From Paenibacillus azoreducens (lineage in GTDB: Bacteria; Bacillota; Bacilli; Paenibacillales; Paenibacillaceae), in NCBI RefSeq assembly GCF_021654775.1, contig NZ_AP025343.1, positions 4,183,501-4,247,500 on the forward strand: 64,000 nucleotides of DNA, given 5' to 3'. Under the pieces are notes generated by a model. The model saw only the letters and a list, made by a program, of their open reading frames with translations. It had not been told where the DNA came from and made no database searches. Numbering within the stretch: the stretch's first letter is position 1; each line of letters starts with the position of its first letter. A program made the translations under genes and the position numbers. This document shows positions 27,796 through 35,943 of the stretch, one piece after another.

Positions 27796-28770
27796 TTAAA
27801 TCATACCAGCCGCGTATTTCAATTTTGTGGGAATGTTGTGAACGCTTCGAATATATCTCACGGTTCCGGTATTGGCACGCATGATGACCGAATGAGTCTC
27901 TACTCGCTGACCAGGCAAATGGCGGACTCCATTGAGCAAGTCGCTATTTGTGATGCCCGTCGCCGCAAAAATGATATCGCCGCCGCCAACAAGCTCCGCC
28001 ATACCCAGCAGTCTCTCCGGGTTCTGGATTCCCATTTTCGTGCAACGAACATATTGAGTACGATTTTGCACCATCAAGCGACCTTGCATCTCCCCTCCTA
28101 AACAGCGTAATGCTGCCGCTGCAAGCACTCCTTCCGGAGCGCCGCCGGAACCTATATAAAGATCAACGCCGCATTCAGGGATAGCGGTGACGATAGCCCC
28201 TGCTACGTCGCCATGATCAAGCAGCTTAATGCGAACTCCGCTGCTTCTTAACGCTTGTATCAGCTCGCTATGGCGATCACGCTGTAGAATCATGACGGTT
28301 AAATCCTTTACGGATTTGCCAAGTCTGCATGCGGCCTTCTCCAGCGTCAATTCGATCGGATCATCGAGGCTGACATGGCCGGCGAGAGCCGGGCCAACGG
28401 CCATCTTCTGCATATACATATCCGGTGCATGCAATAAGTTTCCTTTCTCCGCTATGGCAATGACCGACATCCCATTATTTAATCCGTTAGCAACAACTTC
28501 GGTTCCTTCAAGCGGATCGACGGCCACATCCACTTCCGGACCGCTCAGGCTTCCAACCTTCTCACCGATATATAGCATGGGTGCCTCATCCATTTCACCT
28601 TCACCGATTACGACCGTTCCATTGATCGGAACCGAATCGAACATTTCCCGAATGGCAGAGGTGGCGGCATAATCTGCACCGTTCTTGTCACCCCGGCCTA
28701 TCCAGGAGGCTGAAGCCAGGGCTCCCGCCTCCGTAACGCGCGCAATTTCCAGAGCTAGCTGACGATCCAT
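27796..28770 (-). CDS. glpX: Fructose-1,6-bisphosphatase, class II
   Basis: A 324-residue GlpX-type FBPase that removes the C1 phosphate from fructose 1,6-bisphosphate in gluconeogenesis. The metal and substrate motifs GRGDKNGADYAAT (about residues 25-37), IGEGEMDEAPML and DPLEGT are all visible. ATG 28770 is chosen: GGGAGGGGAGCTGGAA precedes it and MDRQLALEIARVTE is the normal family start. It is last in a gluconeogenic block behind the PPDK regulatory protein and ccpN. Confidence 0.94.
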   Translation of the reverse strand: MDRQLALEIARVTEAGALASASWIGRGDKNGADYAATSAIREMFDSVPINGTVVIGEGEMDEAPMLYIGEKVGSLSGPEVDVAVDPLEGTEVVANGLNNGMSVIAIAEKGNLLHAPDMYMQKMAVGPALAGHVSLDDPIELTLEKAACRLGKSVKDLTVMILQRDRHSELIQALRSSGVRIKLLDHGDVAGAIVTAIPECGVDLYIGSGGAPEGVLAAAALRCLGGEMQGRLMVQNRTQYVRCTKMGIQNPERLLGMAELVGGGDIIFAATGITNSDLLNGVRHLPGQRVETHSVIMRANTGTVRYIRSVHNIPTKLKYAAGMI

Positions 28771-28837
28771 TTCCAGCTCCCCTCCCTTTCTTTCTAAATA
28801 AGAAAATATGGAACAACAATTATCCGAATTCAATTCA

Positions 28838-29641
28838 CTAAGTTATAAGATCCATCACGATGCCGGCCGTTTCTTCGATCGCCTTGTCCGTGACATCGAT
28901 GACCGGGCAACCCAAACGATCGAACAGCGAGCGGGCATATTCCAATTCCTCAACGATGCGATCCAAAGAAGCATACCTTGCTAACAAGGGCAGTCCCATC
29001 GTTTTCAATCTTTCGGAACGAACCTTTAATAAATGTTCGGCATTCATCGTCAGTCCGATGATTTTGCCTGGGGAAATGCGGTACAGATGCTCCGGCGGCT
29101 GAATCTCGGGCACAACCGGATAGTTAACTACCTTTTTCCCCTTATGAGCCAAAAATACGCTTAATGGCGTCTTGGATGTGCGAGATACGCCGAGTAATAC
29201 AATATCCGCCTTCAAGATCGCATTCAAATCCTTGCCATCGTCGCACTTTACCGCGAACTCCACAGCTTCGACGCGCTGGAAATAATCCGCATCCAAGCGA
29301 TGCAAAAGACCGGGCATGCGCTTCGGCTGATCCGCGAACGTATCTACAAAAGCCTGAATCATCGGCCCCATTACATCTACTACCCGCACATTCAATTGAA
29401 TGGCTTGTTCCTTAATGGCCGCTCGCAATTCAGGCTGAACGAGTGTGTATGCGACAAACCCCCCGGAATCGGCGGCTTCTTCCATCACCTGACGAAGCTC
29501 TTCTTCATTTCGTACATTCATGTGCCGCTTTATCTTAACCTGCGGTGCTTCAAATTGCCGAATGGCCGCACGAACCACTGCTTCCGCCGTCTCTCCGACA
29601 GAGTCTGAACACACCGTTATCGTATATGACGCTTTCCCCAT
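28838..29641 (-). CDS. Pyruvate, phosphate dikinase regulatory protein (kinase/phosphotransferase, DUF299)
   Basis: A 267-residue bifunctional regulator that phosphorylates PPDK on a threonine using ADP and removes the group with inorganic phosphate. Seen here: the start YTITVCSDSVGETAEAVVRA and the P-loop-like GVSRTSKTPLS at about residues 148-158, followed by GKKVVNYPVVPEI. Length matches the family (about 270). ATG 29641 has CAGGGGGACG upstream. Its likely target, ppdK, is two genes away. In Bacillus subtilis the homologue (YqfL) is next to ccpN, as here. Confidence 0.93.
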   Translation of the reverse strand: MGKASYTITVCSDSVGETAEAVVRAAIRQFEAPQVKIKRHMNVRNEEELRQVMEEAADSGGFVAYTLVQPELRAAIKEQAIQLNVRVVDVMGPMIQAFVDTFADQPKRMPGLLHRLDADYFQRVEAVEFAVKCDDGKDLNAILKADIVLLGVSRTSKTPLSVFLAHKGKKVVNYPVVPEIQPPEHLYRISPGKIIGLTMNAEHLLKVRSERLKTMGLPLLARYASLDRIVEELEYARSLFDRLGCPVIDVTDKAIEETAGIVMDLIT

Positions 29642-29660
29642 ACGTTTTTCGTCCCCCTGC

Positions 29661-30299
29661 TTAATCCCGCTCCACTTTCTCGAGCAGCAGCTTGATGATT
29701 GTTGTCTTCGTGATCCGACCAACGACGTTAAGCTCCGGGTCGGACGAATGATCCGGGTAAGAAACTACCGGAAGGCTGTCTACCTGATGGTGAATCATCT
29801 TGCGTGCCGCCTCCAACACGGATTCTTCTGGAGTAATGGTTACAATATTCGGTTGTCTGGTCATGACCATGCTGACAGGCATAGACGAAGCATTCGGGTT
29901 CCCTAACGTCACTTTGAGCAGATCCTTACGTGAAATGACTCCTGCAAGCTTGCCGACTTCATCTGTAACAATAAGACTGCCGATGTTCTCCAGAAACAAC
30001 GTCACAACCGCATCCTGCACCGTCGTCTTGACATCCACGACGACAGGCATGCCTTGAACCTGTCCCACCTTCATATCACGCAGAACGTACGAATCCGATT
30101 CCTTCTTTTCTGCCTTCTCCCCGAGAAAATAGCCTACTTTGGGCTTTGCCGCAATATAGTCCAGCATCACAAGCAAGGACAGATCCGCACGTATGGTCGG
30201 ACGGCTTACCGTTAGCATCTCCGCGATTTGTTCTCCCGTGATGGGCGCATGTTTTTTGACGATTTTTATAATTTCCATTTGTCTTGTTGTTAGTTCGAT
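29661..30299 (-). CDS. ccpN: CcpN-type repressor of gluconeogenic genes (probable ATC start codon)
   Basis: A 212-residue protein with an N-terminal winged helix (APITGEQIAEMLTVSRPTIR) followed by two CBS domains (from VGQVQGMPVVVD and VSMVMTRQPNIVTI). CcpN represses gapB and pckA during growth on sugar. Known CcpN proteins are about 212 residues and begin just before IEL--RQ. Here that sequence (IELTTRQ) lies upstream of the first ATG (30278). The frame back to the preceding stop holds no ATG, GTG or TTG, but an ATC at 30297-30299 has a GGAGG core exactly 8 nt upstream. ATG 30278 has no ribosome binding site. Either start leaves the DNA-binding helix intact. Confidence 0.9.
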   Translation of the reverse strand: MELTTRQMEIIKIVKKHAPITGEQIAEMLTVSRPTIRADLSLLVMLDYIAAKPKVGYFLGEKAEKKESDSYVLRDMKVGQVQGMPVVVDVKTTVQDAVVTLFLENIGSLIVTDEVGKLAGVISRKDLLKVTLGNPNASSMPVSMVMTRQPNIVTITPEESVLEAARKMIHHQVDSLPVVSYPDHSSDPELNVVGRITKTTIIKLLLEKVERD

Positions 30300-30380
30300 A
30301 GCGCAACCCTCCCGCTTCTGCCCGCATAGCTCGCTTCATCAACACCATGGCTCGGCAGCTTCAGTATCCGATATGACAAA

Positions 30381-30389
30381 ATTATAGCA
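30381..30389 (-). promoter_or_regulatory. Candidate extended -10 promoter of ccpN
   Basis: Minus-strand TGCTATAAT, an extended -10 with a consensus TATAAT, 82 bp upstream of the proposed ccpN start. No good -35 is visible. Confidence 0.45.
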
Positions 30390-30492
30390 TTCCGGGCGGT
30401 ATGTTCGTAGCTCTCTTTTACGCAAGAGCATGAATATTCCACCCGGCCCCCATTCATATCAAATGCGAATTCACGAGTCAGACCGCCGTTTC

Positions 30493-33180
30493 CTAGGCTA
30501 ATTTTTGAGTGTCCCCCTCTTGGGGCAGTACCTCCGATTGCATACGGATATGAGCTTGAGCCGCCGCAATCCGGCTTACGGGCAATCTATACGGCGAACA
30601 GCTAATATAGTCCAGTCCGATTCGTTGGCAGAACATGATCGATTCATAATCGCCGCCATGCTCCCCGCAAATGCCGGTGGTAAGCATCGGATTCCGTGCC
30701 CGCCCTTGCGCAACCGCCATTTCGATCAGCTTGCCGACCCCTTCCGTGTCCAATACTTGAAACGGATTGTGAGGCAGCAGTTTATTCTCGACGTAATGCG
30801 CCAGAAACTTGCCTTCGGCATCATCTCGGCTGTAACCGAATGTCATCTGCGTCAAGTCATTCGTACCGAAGGAGAAGAAATCGGCGGAACGAGCAATTTC
30901 ACCTGCCGTAAGTGCTGCACGAGGCACCTCGATCATCGTGCCGACTTTGTAGGAACAATAACGTCTTTCCTCTCCCATCACCTGCTCGGCTACCTCATCC
31001 ACCATGTTTCGCAGCAGGTGCAGTTCATTGACATGCCCAACGAGAGGAATCATGACCTGCGGCAGTACAGAAATGCCATCCCGGATGCAGCGCAGCACAG
31101 CTTGGAATATCGCTTCAACCTGCATTTCGTAGATTTCCGGGAACATGATGCCCAGTCTGCAGCCGCGTTGGCCAAGCATCGGGTTGGACTCTTGCAGGTC
31201 ACGGACGCGGCGAATCATCCGCTCAAGCTCCATGCGTTCATTCAATGTGTCGCCTTCTTTGGAGCGCAGCGCCGTTAACCTTTCTGTCAGCTCCTCGATA
31301 TTCGGAAGGAATTCATGCAGCGGCGGATCAAGCAGCCGAATCGTAACCGGACATCCATCCATCTCCCGGAATATCTCCTCGAAGTCTGATCTTTGCATCG
31401 GCAGCAATCGGTTTAGCGCCGCCTGTCTATCCGTTTCCTTCTCGGCCACGATCATTTGCTGCACAATCGATAAGCGAGTCTGCGAGAAAAACATATGTTC
31501 CGTTCTGCATAATCCGATTCCTTCCGCACCGAATTCTCTAGCCTTGCGTGCATCGACAGGAGAATCGGCATTAGCCATTACCTTCATGGAACGTACTTCA
31601 TCGGCCCAGCCCAAGATGAGCATCAATTCCGGAGACAAGTCCGCTTCCCGCAGTTCCAACTTTCCTGGAATGACTTGCCCGCTGCCACCGTCAATGGTGA
31701 TCCAGTCTCCTTCGCGGATCGTGATCCCATTCCCTGTCAATTGCTGCTGCTCTTCATCGAGCTGCATTGCTTCGCAGCCGCAGACGCAAGGCTTACCCAT
31801 TCCGCGGGCTACAACCGCAGCATGGCTGGTCATCCCCCCGCGCAGCGTAACGATTCCTTCCGCAGCAATAACGCCGTGTATATCTTCAGGCGTCGTCTCC
31901 AAGCGAACAAGGATAACCTCCTTACCCGCCCGTTTCCATTCTTCCGCCGTATCGGCTTCAAATACGACCTGACCGCAGGCAGCACCCGGGGAAGCCGGAA
32001 GTCCAGTCGCCATGACGGCATGCCCGGCTTCTGAATTGAGCGAACGGTGAAGCAGATGATTCAAGTGCTGCACATCAATGCGCATCAGTGCTTCTTCCTT
32101 AGAAATTCGGCCTTCCCGGGCAAGATCCGCCGCCACCTTCAGCGCCGCTCTTGCATTGCGCTTCGCATTCCGGGTCTGGAGCAGATACAGCTTCCCGTTC
32201 TCAATCGTAAACTCGATATCCTGCATGTCGCGATAATGCAGCTCAAGCTGTTTAGCGCACAGGGAAAGCTCTTTATATGCGTCAGGCATCGCCTCTTGCA
32301 GTTCGGCTATCGGACATGGCGTTCTTGTACCGCCAACAACGTCTTCCCCTTGCGCATTCATGAGAAATTCGCCAAACATCACATCCTCACCCGTAGAAGG
32401 GTTGCGCGTGAACAAAACGCCCGTTCCGCTCGTTTCGCCCATGTTGCCGAATACCATGGACTGCACGTTGACTGCCGTTCCTTGATCCTCCGGGATGTGG
32501 TGGACTTTGCGGTATACCTTCGCTCTCGGACTAGACCAGGATAAGAATACCGCTTCGATAGCCCCCTGAAGCTGCTGCTTCACATCCTGCGGGAAAGATC
32601 GGCCGATGCGTATCTCGATTAAATTCTTGAATTGCTCTATGAGCGACATCAACGACTCAACGGAAAGCTGTTGATCTTCCATGCAGCCGGTGAGCTGCTT
32701 TTCCTTTTGGATGAGCCGTTCAAAGTGAACCGCTTCGATGTTATAAACGACTGAACCGTACATTTGGACAAATCGGCGGTAACAATCATAGGCAAATCGG
32801 CGATTATCCGTCAGTTTCGCCAAACCTTCCACCGTCTCGTCATTCAAACCAAGATTCAGAATCGTATCCATCATCCCGGGCATCGACGTTACCGCTCCCG
32901 AACGTACGGACACTAGCAATGGACGTTCTACATGGCCGAACACTCGATCCTGCTCTTCTTCCAACTCGACCAAAGCAGCGAGTGCTTCTTCCAATAATCC
33001 TGCGGGAAGCCGGCGCCCGCTGCGATAAAACTCCCGGCATACCTCCGTCGTGATCGTGAAGCCGGGCGGGACCGGGAGCCCCGTATTGGTCATTTCTGCA
33101 AGGTTGGCACCCTTGCCGCCTAGAAGCCCTACATCCTCCTTGCCGCCATTCCGGAACGAATTCACTCTTCGTATTGTCAT
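30493..33180 (-). CDS. ppdK: Pyruvate, phosphate dikinase
   Basis: An 895-residue enzyme interconverting pyruvate + ATP + Pi and phosphoenolpyruvate + AMP + PPi. Domains: N-terminal nucleotide-binding region (GLLGGKGANLAEM), swivelling phosphohistidine domain with TLRGGMTSHAAVVARG (phosphorylated His, with the regulatory Thr two residues before), and C-terminal PEP/pyruvate barrel with GTNDLTQMTFGYSRDDAEG and TGICGEHGG. ATG 33180 overlaps the stop of a 59-residue gene (ATGA). A GGAGG lies 13-15 nt upstream, inside that small gene, consistent with coupled translation. Clustering with gapB, ccpN and glpX points to a gluconeogenic role. Confidence 0.95.
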   Translation of the reverse strand: MTIRRVNSFRNGGKEDVGLLGGKGANLAEMTNTGLPVPPGFTITTEVCREFYRSGRRLPAGLLEEALAALVELEEEQDRVFGHVERPLLVSVRSGAVTSMPGMMDTILNLGLNDETVEGLAKLTDNRRFAYDCYRRFVQMYGSVVYNIEAVHFERLIQKEKQLTGCMEDQQLSVESLMSLIEQFKNLIEIRIGRSFPQDVKQQLQGAIEAVFLSWSSPRAKVYRKVHHIPEDQGTAVNVQSMVFGNMGETSGTGVLFTRNPSTGEDVMFGEFLMNAQGEDVVGGTRTPCPIAELQEAMPDAYKELSLCAKQLELHYRDMQDIEFTIENGKLYLLQTRNAKRNARAALKVAADLAREGRISKEEALMRIDVQHLNHLLHRSLNSEAGHAVMATGLPASPGAACGQVVFEADTAEEWKRAGKEVILVRLETTPEDIHGVIAAEGIVTLRGGMTSHAAVVARGMGKPCVCGCEAMQLDEEQQQLTGNGITIREGDWITIDGGSGQVIPGKLELREADLSPELMLILGWADEVRSMKVMANADSPVDARKAREFGAEGIGLCRTEHMFFSQTRLSIVQQMIVAEKETDRQAALNRLLPMQRSDFEEIFREMDGCPVTIRLLDPPLHEFLPNIEELTERLTALRSKEGDTLNERMELERMIRRVRDLQESNPMLGQRGCRLGIMFPEIYEMQVEAIFQAVLRCIRDGISVLPQVMIPLVGHVNELHLLRNMVDEVAEQVMGEERRYCSYKVGTMIEVPRAALTAGEIARSADFFSFGTNDLTQMTFGYSRDDAEGKFLAHYVENKLLPHNPFQVLDTEGVGKLIEMAVAQGRARNPMLTTGICGEHGGDYESIMFCQRIGLDYISCSPYRLPVSRIAAAQAHIRMQSEVLPQEGDTQKLA

Positions 33181-33356
33181 ACTGAAGCATTCCCCTCCTG
33201 TTTTTGGCACTCTGGTTTGCCGCAGACCTTATCATTCATTTTTACGATTTTGGTATGCAAAGCATCAATGGTTTTATCGCAATAGCGGTTAATAAACGTA
33301 CTTGGACCGTTCGCTTTTACATATTCAGCAAAGACTACACGGATTGGGTTACGCAT
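33177..33356 (-). CDS. Unlisted 59-residue protein between gapB and ppdK
   Basis: An open frame of 59 codons beginning MRNPIRVVFAEYVKANGPST, with ATG at 33354-33356 and GAGGAG 6 nt upstream. It overlaps the last 20 nt of gapB in a different frame, and its stop overlaps the ppdK start in ATGA. Three cysteines (one near residue 26 and two in VCGKPEC, about residues 44-50) could bind metal, and the N-terminal half looks helical. I recognise no family. The ribosome binding site and double overlap argue that it is translated as part of the gapB-ppdK operon. Confidence 0.65.
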   Translation of the reverse strand: MRNPIRVVFAEYVKANGPSTFINRYCDKTIDALHTKIVKMNDKVCGKPECQKQEGNASV

Positions 33357-34375
33357 CGTGGCTCCTCTTTCCCTGATTGGGAGAACATATGCTTAATAAA
33401 ATCCTTTACTCGACATGCATAAGCCCATTCATTGTCATACCAGGCCAGGAGCTTCGCTTGATGTCCCGCTGTTTGAATCGATAAGCCGTCTATAATTGCA
33501 GATTTGCTATTCCCAATGTAATCGCTAGATACAAGCGGTTCTTCGTTATATTCCACATACGGCCCCATATCTTTCTCTATTGCGTTCTTAAAGGCGCGGG
33601 CAATATCGGCCTTTGTTACCTCCCGTTGAAGCTCGGCGGTCAAATCAACCAGCGAAACATTTTGCACAGGCACACGCAAGGAGAGTCCCTGAATTCGCTC
33701 TGCCAGATGCGGAAGTATTTCTTTTAATGCTTTACCGACACCCGTCGATGTCGGAATGATGGAACTTCCGCATGCCCGGGCTCTCCGCCAATCGGAATGG
33801 GCATTATCCAAATGCTTCTGGTCGTTCGTATACGCATGAACAGTAGTCATCCATCCATTATGAACGCCAAATTCTTGATCAAGAACATGCAGAATCGGAG
33901 CCAGACAATTTGTCGTACAGGATCCAATCGATATAAGCGAATGCTTCTCCGCGTCATAAACATGTTCATTTACGCCCATGACGATGGTACAATCCAGATC
34001 TTTGCCGGGAGCCGTCACGACCACCCGCTTCACGCCTGCTTGCAAATGTTTGGAAGCTTCGGGGCGGCTCTTGAACTTGCCCGTGGCATCCACGACGACA
34101 TCGACGCCGTAGTCCCGCCACGGCAAAAGTTCCGGATCGCGTTCATTCACTAGCGGAATGCGATGTCCACGAATAAAAAGGCATCGTTCTCCTGCCTTAA
34201 TATCCTCCGTCCAACGACCGTGAATCGAATCATACTTCAGCAAATGCGCTAATTGGTCGGGTGCGCATGAAGAATTAATAAGCGCGAGCGATGATCCTTC
34301 TCCACACATAACCATGCTGCGGATAACCAATCGTCCAATTCTTCCGGTCCCGCTAATACCGATTCTTTTCTGCAT
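33335..34375 (-). CDS. gapB: Glyceraldehyde-3-phosphate dehydrogenase, gluconeogenic type
   Basis: A 346-residue dehydrogenase. The NAD(P)-binding motif GISGTGRIGR is near the N-terminus and the catalytic cysteine lies in SIGSCTTNCLAP at about residue 150. Association with ccpN and ppdK, and divergence from glycolytic GapA, favours the NADP-linked gluconeogenic GapB. ATG 34375 is preferred over TTG 34384 because the AAAGGAGGGG site would overlap or abut the TTG. It leads the block gapB-small gene-ppdK and is preceded by a strong promoter carrying a CcpN-like box. Confidence 0.92.
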   Translation of the reverse strand: MQKRIGISGTGRIGRLVIRSMVMCGEGSSLALINSSCAPDQLAHLLKYDSIHGRWTEDIKAGERCLFIRGHRIPLVNERDPELLPWRDYGVDVVVDATGKFKSRPEASKHLQAGVKRVVVTAPGKDLDCTIVMGVNEHVYDAEKHSLISIGSCTTNCLAPILHVLDQEFGVHNGWMTTVHAYTNDQKHLDNAHSDWRRARACGSSIIPTSTGVGKALKEILPHLAERIQGLSLRVPVQNVSLVDLTAELQREVTKADIARAFKNAIEKDMGPYVEYNEEPLVSSDYIGNSKSAIIDGLSIQTAGHQAKLLAWYDNEWAYACRVKDFIKHMFSQSGKEEPRCVTQSV

Positions 34376-34404
34376 ATATCGCAACCCCTCCTTTACTCGT
34401 TTAT

Positions 34405-34433
34405 ATAATACGTCATATTGGAAGTGTTATCAA
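34405..34433 (-). promoter_or_regulatory. gapB promoter
   Basis: Minus strand TTGATA (34428-34433), 17-nt spacer, TATTAT (34405-34410). A near-consensus sigma-A promoter 30 bp upstream of the gapB start. Confidence 0.7.
34407..34417 (-). promoter_or_regulatory. CcpN-like box 1 overlapping the gapB -10
   Basis: Minus strand TATGACGTATT matches 10 of 11 positions of the Bacillus CcpN consensus TRTGHYATAYW and overlaps the -10 region, a typical repressor position. Confidence 0.55.
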
Positions 34434-34532
34434 TAATTAATATGCACTATATATCGATAATTTTCTAAATATGTGCATTAAAACAAAATAAGGAAAGGGT
34501 GTTATGCATTTTATATGCTTACTTTACGCAAA

Positions 34533-34543
34533 AATACGTCATA
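34533..34543 (-). promoter_or_regulatory. CcpN-like box 2 upstream of gapB
   Basis: An identical 11-mer TATGACGTATT, 126 bp upstream of box 1. Exact repetition in this spacer supports a binding site. Confidence 0.5.
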
Positions 34544-34611
34544 ATAGATCGATCATGACTGGCCGATTTGGTTCATTCTATTCGGTTTGAGTATCGAGGA
34601 ATGATTCCACA

Positions 34612-34684
34612 AAATAACCCCACAAAGTGGAGCCTATGCTTCGATGCTTATTCCAAATACTTTGCGGGGACCCCCAAAAAAACT
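34612..34684. repeat. Dispersed hairpin repeat, copy A
   Basis: Short arms CCCCACAAAGT (34618-34628) and ACTTTGCGGGG (34659-34669) flank a 30-nt loop. About 70 bp match the element at 58621-58816 (GGAGCC-TGCTTCG-TGCTTATTCC and AATACTTTGCGGGGACCC), but this copy lacks the two tandem inserts found there. Confidence 0.8.
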
Positions 34685-34702
34685 TATAAATTCTATACTG
34701 CC

Positions 34703-34736
34703 AAAAAAACTGCCTCAGGGACTTAACCCTGAGACA
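34703..34736 (-). terminator. Terminator of the GH88 gene
   Basis: Minus-strand CTGTCTCAGGG-TTAAGT-CCCTGAGGCAG followed by TTTTTTT, about 20 bp after the stop at 34758. Confidence 0.92.
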
Positions 34737-34757
34737 GCCTATGCTCAAAACCCAAAT

Positions 34758-35885
34758 CTATTTTTCATACCAATATCCTTTAATCCCGCTTTGGAGACGG
34801 AGCAGCGCTTCCAGATAGAAATAATCGCCCCAGATCATGTAATCATCCGGCGCCCTATCCCCCCTTACATGGTATGATCCGTGCTTCAGCAGCCCTTCAG
34901 CCTCAGGCTCCTTGACCGTTGCATAGTTTTCGATGAGTGATTTCATGCTCCGTTTCAATGCATCTTCGTACATTTGGCGCTCCGGATCACCAGACCCATC
35001 CGTGAGTTCAAGCAGTTCAAGCAGGCCGCAAGCCGCAATCGCCGATGCCGAGCTGTCGCGCGGCGTTCCAGCCTCAACCGGAACATCAAAGTCCCAATAA
35101 ACGACATCATCTTCCGGCAAATGCTCGATAAAATAACGCGCCAGCCGTTTGGATGCGTCCAAAAACGCCTCGTGTTTCGTATATCTGTAAGCAAGGGCGA
35201 AACCGTAAATGCCCCATGCCTGTCCGCGCGTCCAGGTTGAACCATCCTGATACCCTTGATGGGTTCCGCCCCGGATCGCGTTTCCGCTGCCTGTATCGAA
35301 ATAGAAAGTATGATAGGAAGAGCCGTCCCCGCGCACAAGGAATTTCTGGCTCTTCAATGCATGCTGCATGGCGATATCATAATATTTGGCCTCGCCTGTC
35401 TCTTGATGTGCCCAGAATAAGAGCGGAAGATTCAACAAGCAGTCGATAATGATCCGTCCCCCGTTTTCAGGATCATTTTCCTTCCCCCAAGCCTGAATGA
35501 TTCCCATGTTGGGGCGCCAGCGCATAAGCAGCTTGTCCGCAGCCTGAAGCGCCGTTTCCCGGGCGGCCGGATTACGGGTGACCCGCCACTCCGCAACTGC
35601 CGAGAGCGAATATAGAAAGCCGATATCATGATGGTCCAGAGCCACGTGCCGGTCAAGACGATCCTTGAAATTCCCCAGGAAGGCTTCCGCCGACTCTTTG
35701 AAAAAAGGGTCTTTGCCATATTCATAGGCAAGCCACATCATGCCGATATAAAAACCCTCGATCCAATCATCGTTTCCACCCCATTCATACCGCCGCCCGT
35801 CGGCGATATGAGGCAGCTTGCCCGGATGTTTCACGATGTTTTGCTTTAATTTGGATAGCGCATCTTCAATGGCAAGGCTCCACAT
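34758..35885 (-). CDS. Glycoside hydrolase family 88 (unsaturated uronyl hydrolase)
   Basis: A 375-residue (alpha/alpha)6-barrel enzyme of the GH88/GH105 type, which removes the 4,5-unsaturated uronic acid left by polysaccharide lyases. Two conserved acidic sites are visible: DHHDIGF at about residues 86-92 and IIIDCLLNLP at about 147-156, plus GGTHQGYQDGSTWTRGQAW in the substrate cleft. No signal peptide, so it acts on imported oligosaccharides. ATG 35885 has GGGAG 9 nt upstream; an ATG at 35894 overlaps that site. It is at the downstream end of a polysaccharide-use locus. Confidence 0.9.
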   Translation of the reverse strand: MWSLAIEDALSKLKQNIVKHPGKLPHIADGRRYEWGGNDDWIEGFYIGMMWLAYEYGKDPFFKESAEAFLGNFKDRLDRHVALDHHDIGFLYSLSAVAEWRVTRNPAARETALQAADKLLMRWRPNMGIIQAWGKENDPENGGRIIIDCLLNLPLLFWAHQETGEAKYYDIAMQHALKSQKFLVRGDGSSYHTFYFDTGSGNAIRGGTHQGYQDGSTWTRGQAWGIYGFALAYRYTKHEAFLDASKRLARYFIEHLPEDDVVYWDFDVPVEAGTPRDSSASAIAACGLLELLELTDGSGDPERQMYEDALKRSMKSLIENYATVKEPEAEGLLKHGSYHVRGDRAPDDYMIWGDYFYLEALLRLQSGIKGYWYEK

Positions 35886-35943
35886 ACTGTTCATCTCCCA
35901 CTCTTCTTAAATTGATAGGATGCTTGCATTGACCTATAAAGCA

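Noticed and set aside
30076..30348. 90-codon minus-strand frame overlapping the ccpN start
   Set aside because: It is the out-of-frame reading of the ccpN 5' region; composition is Asn/Arg-rich without protein character.
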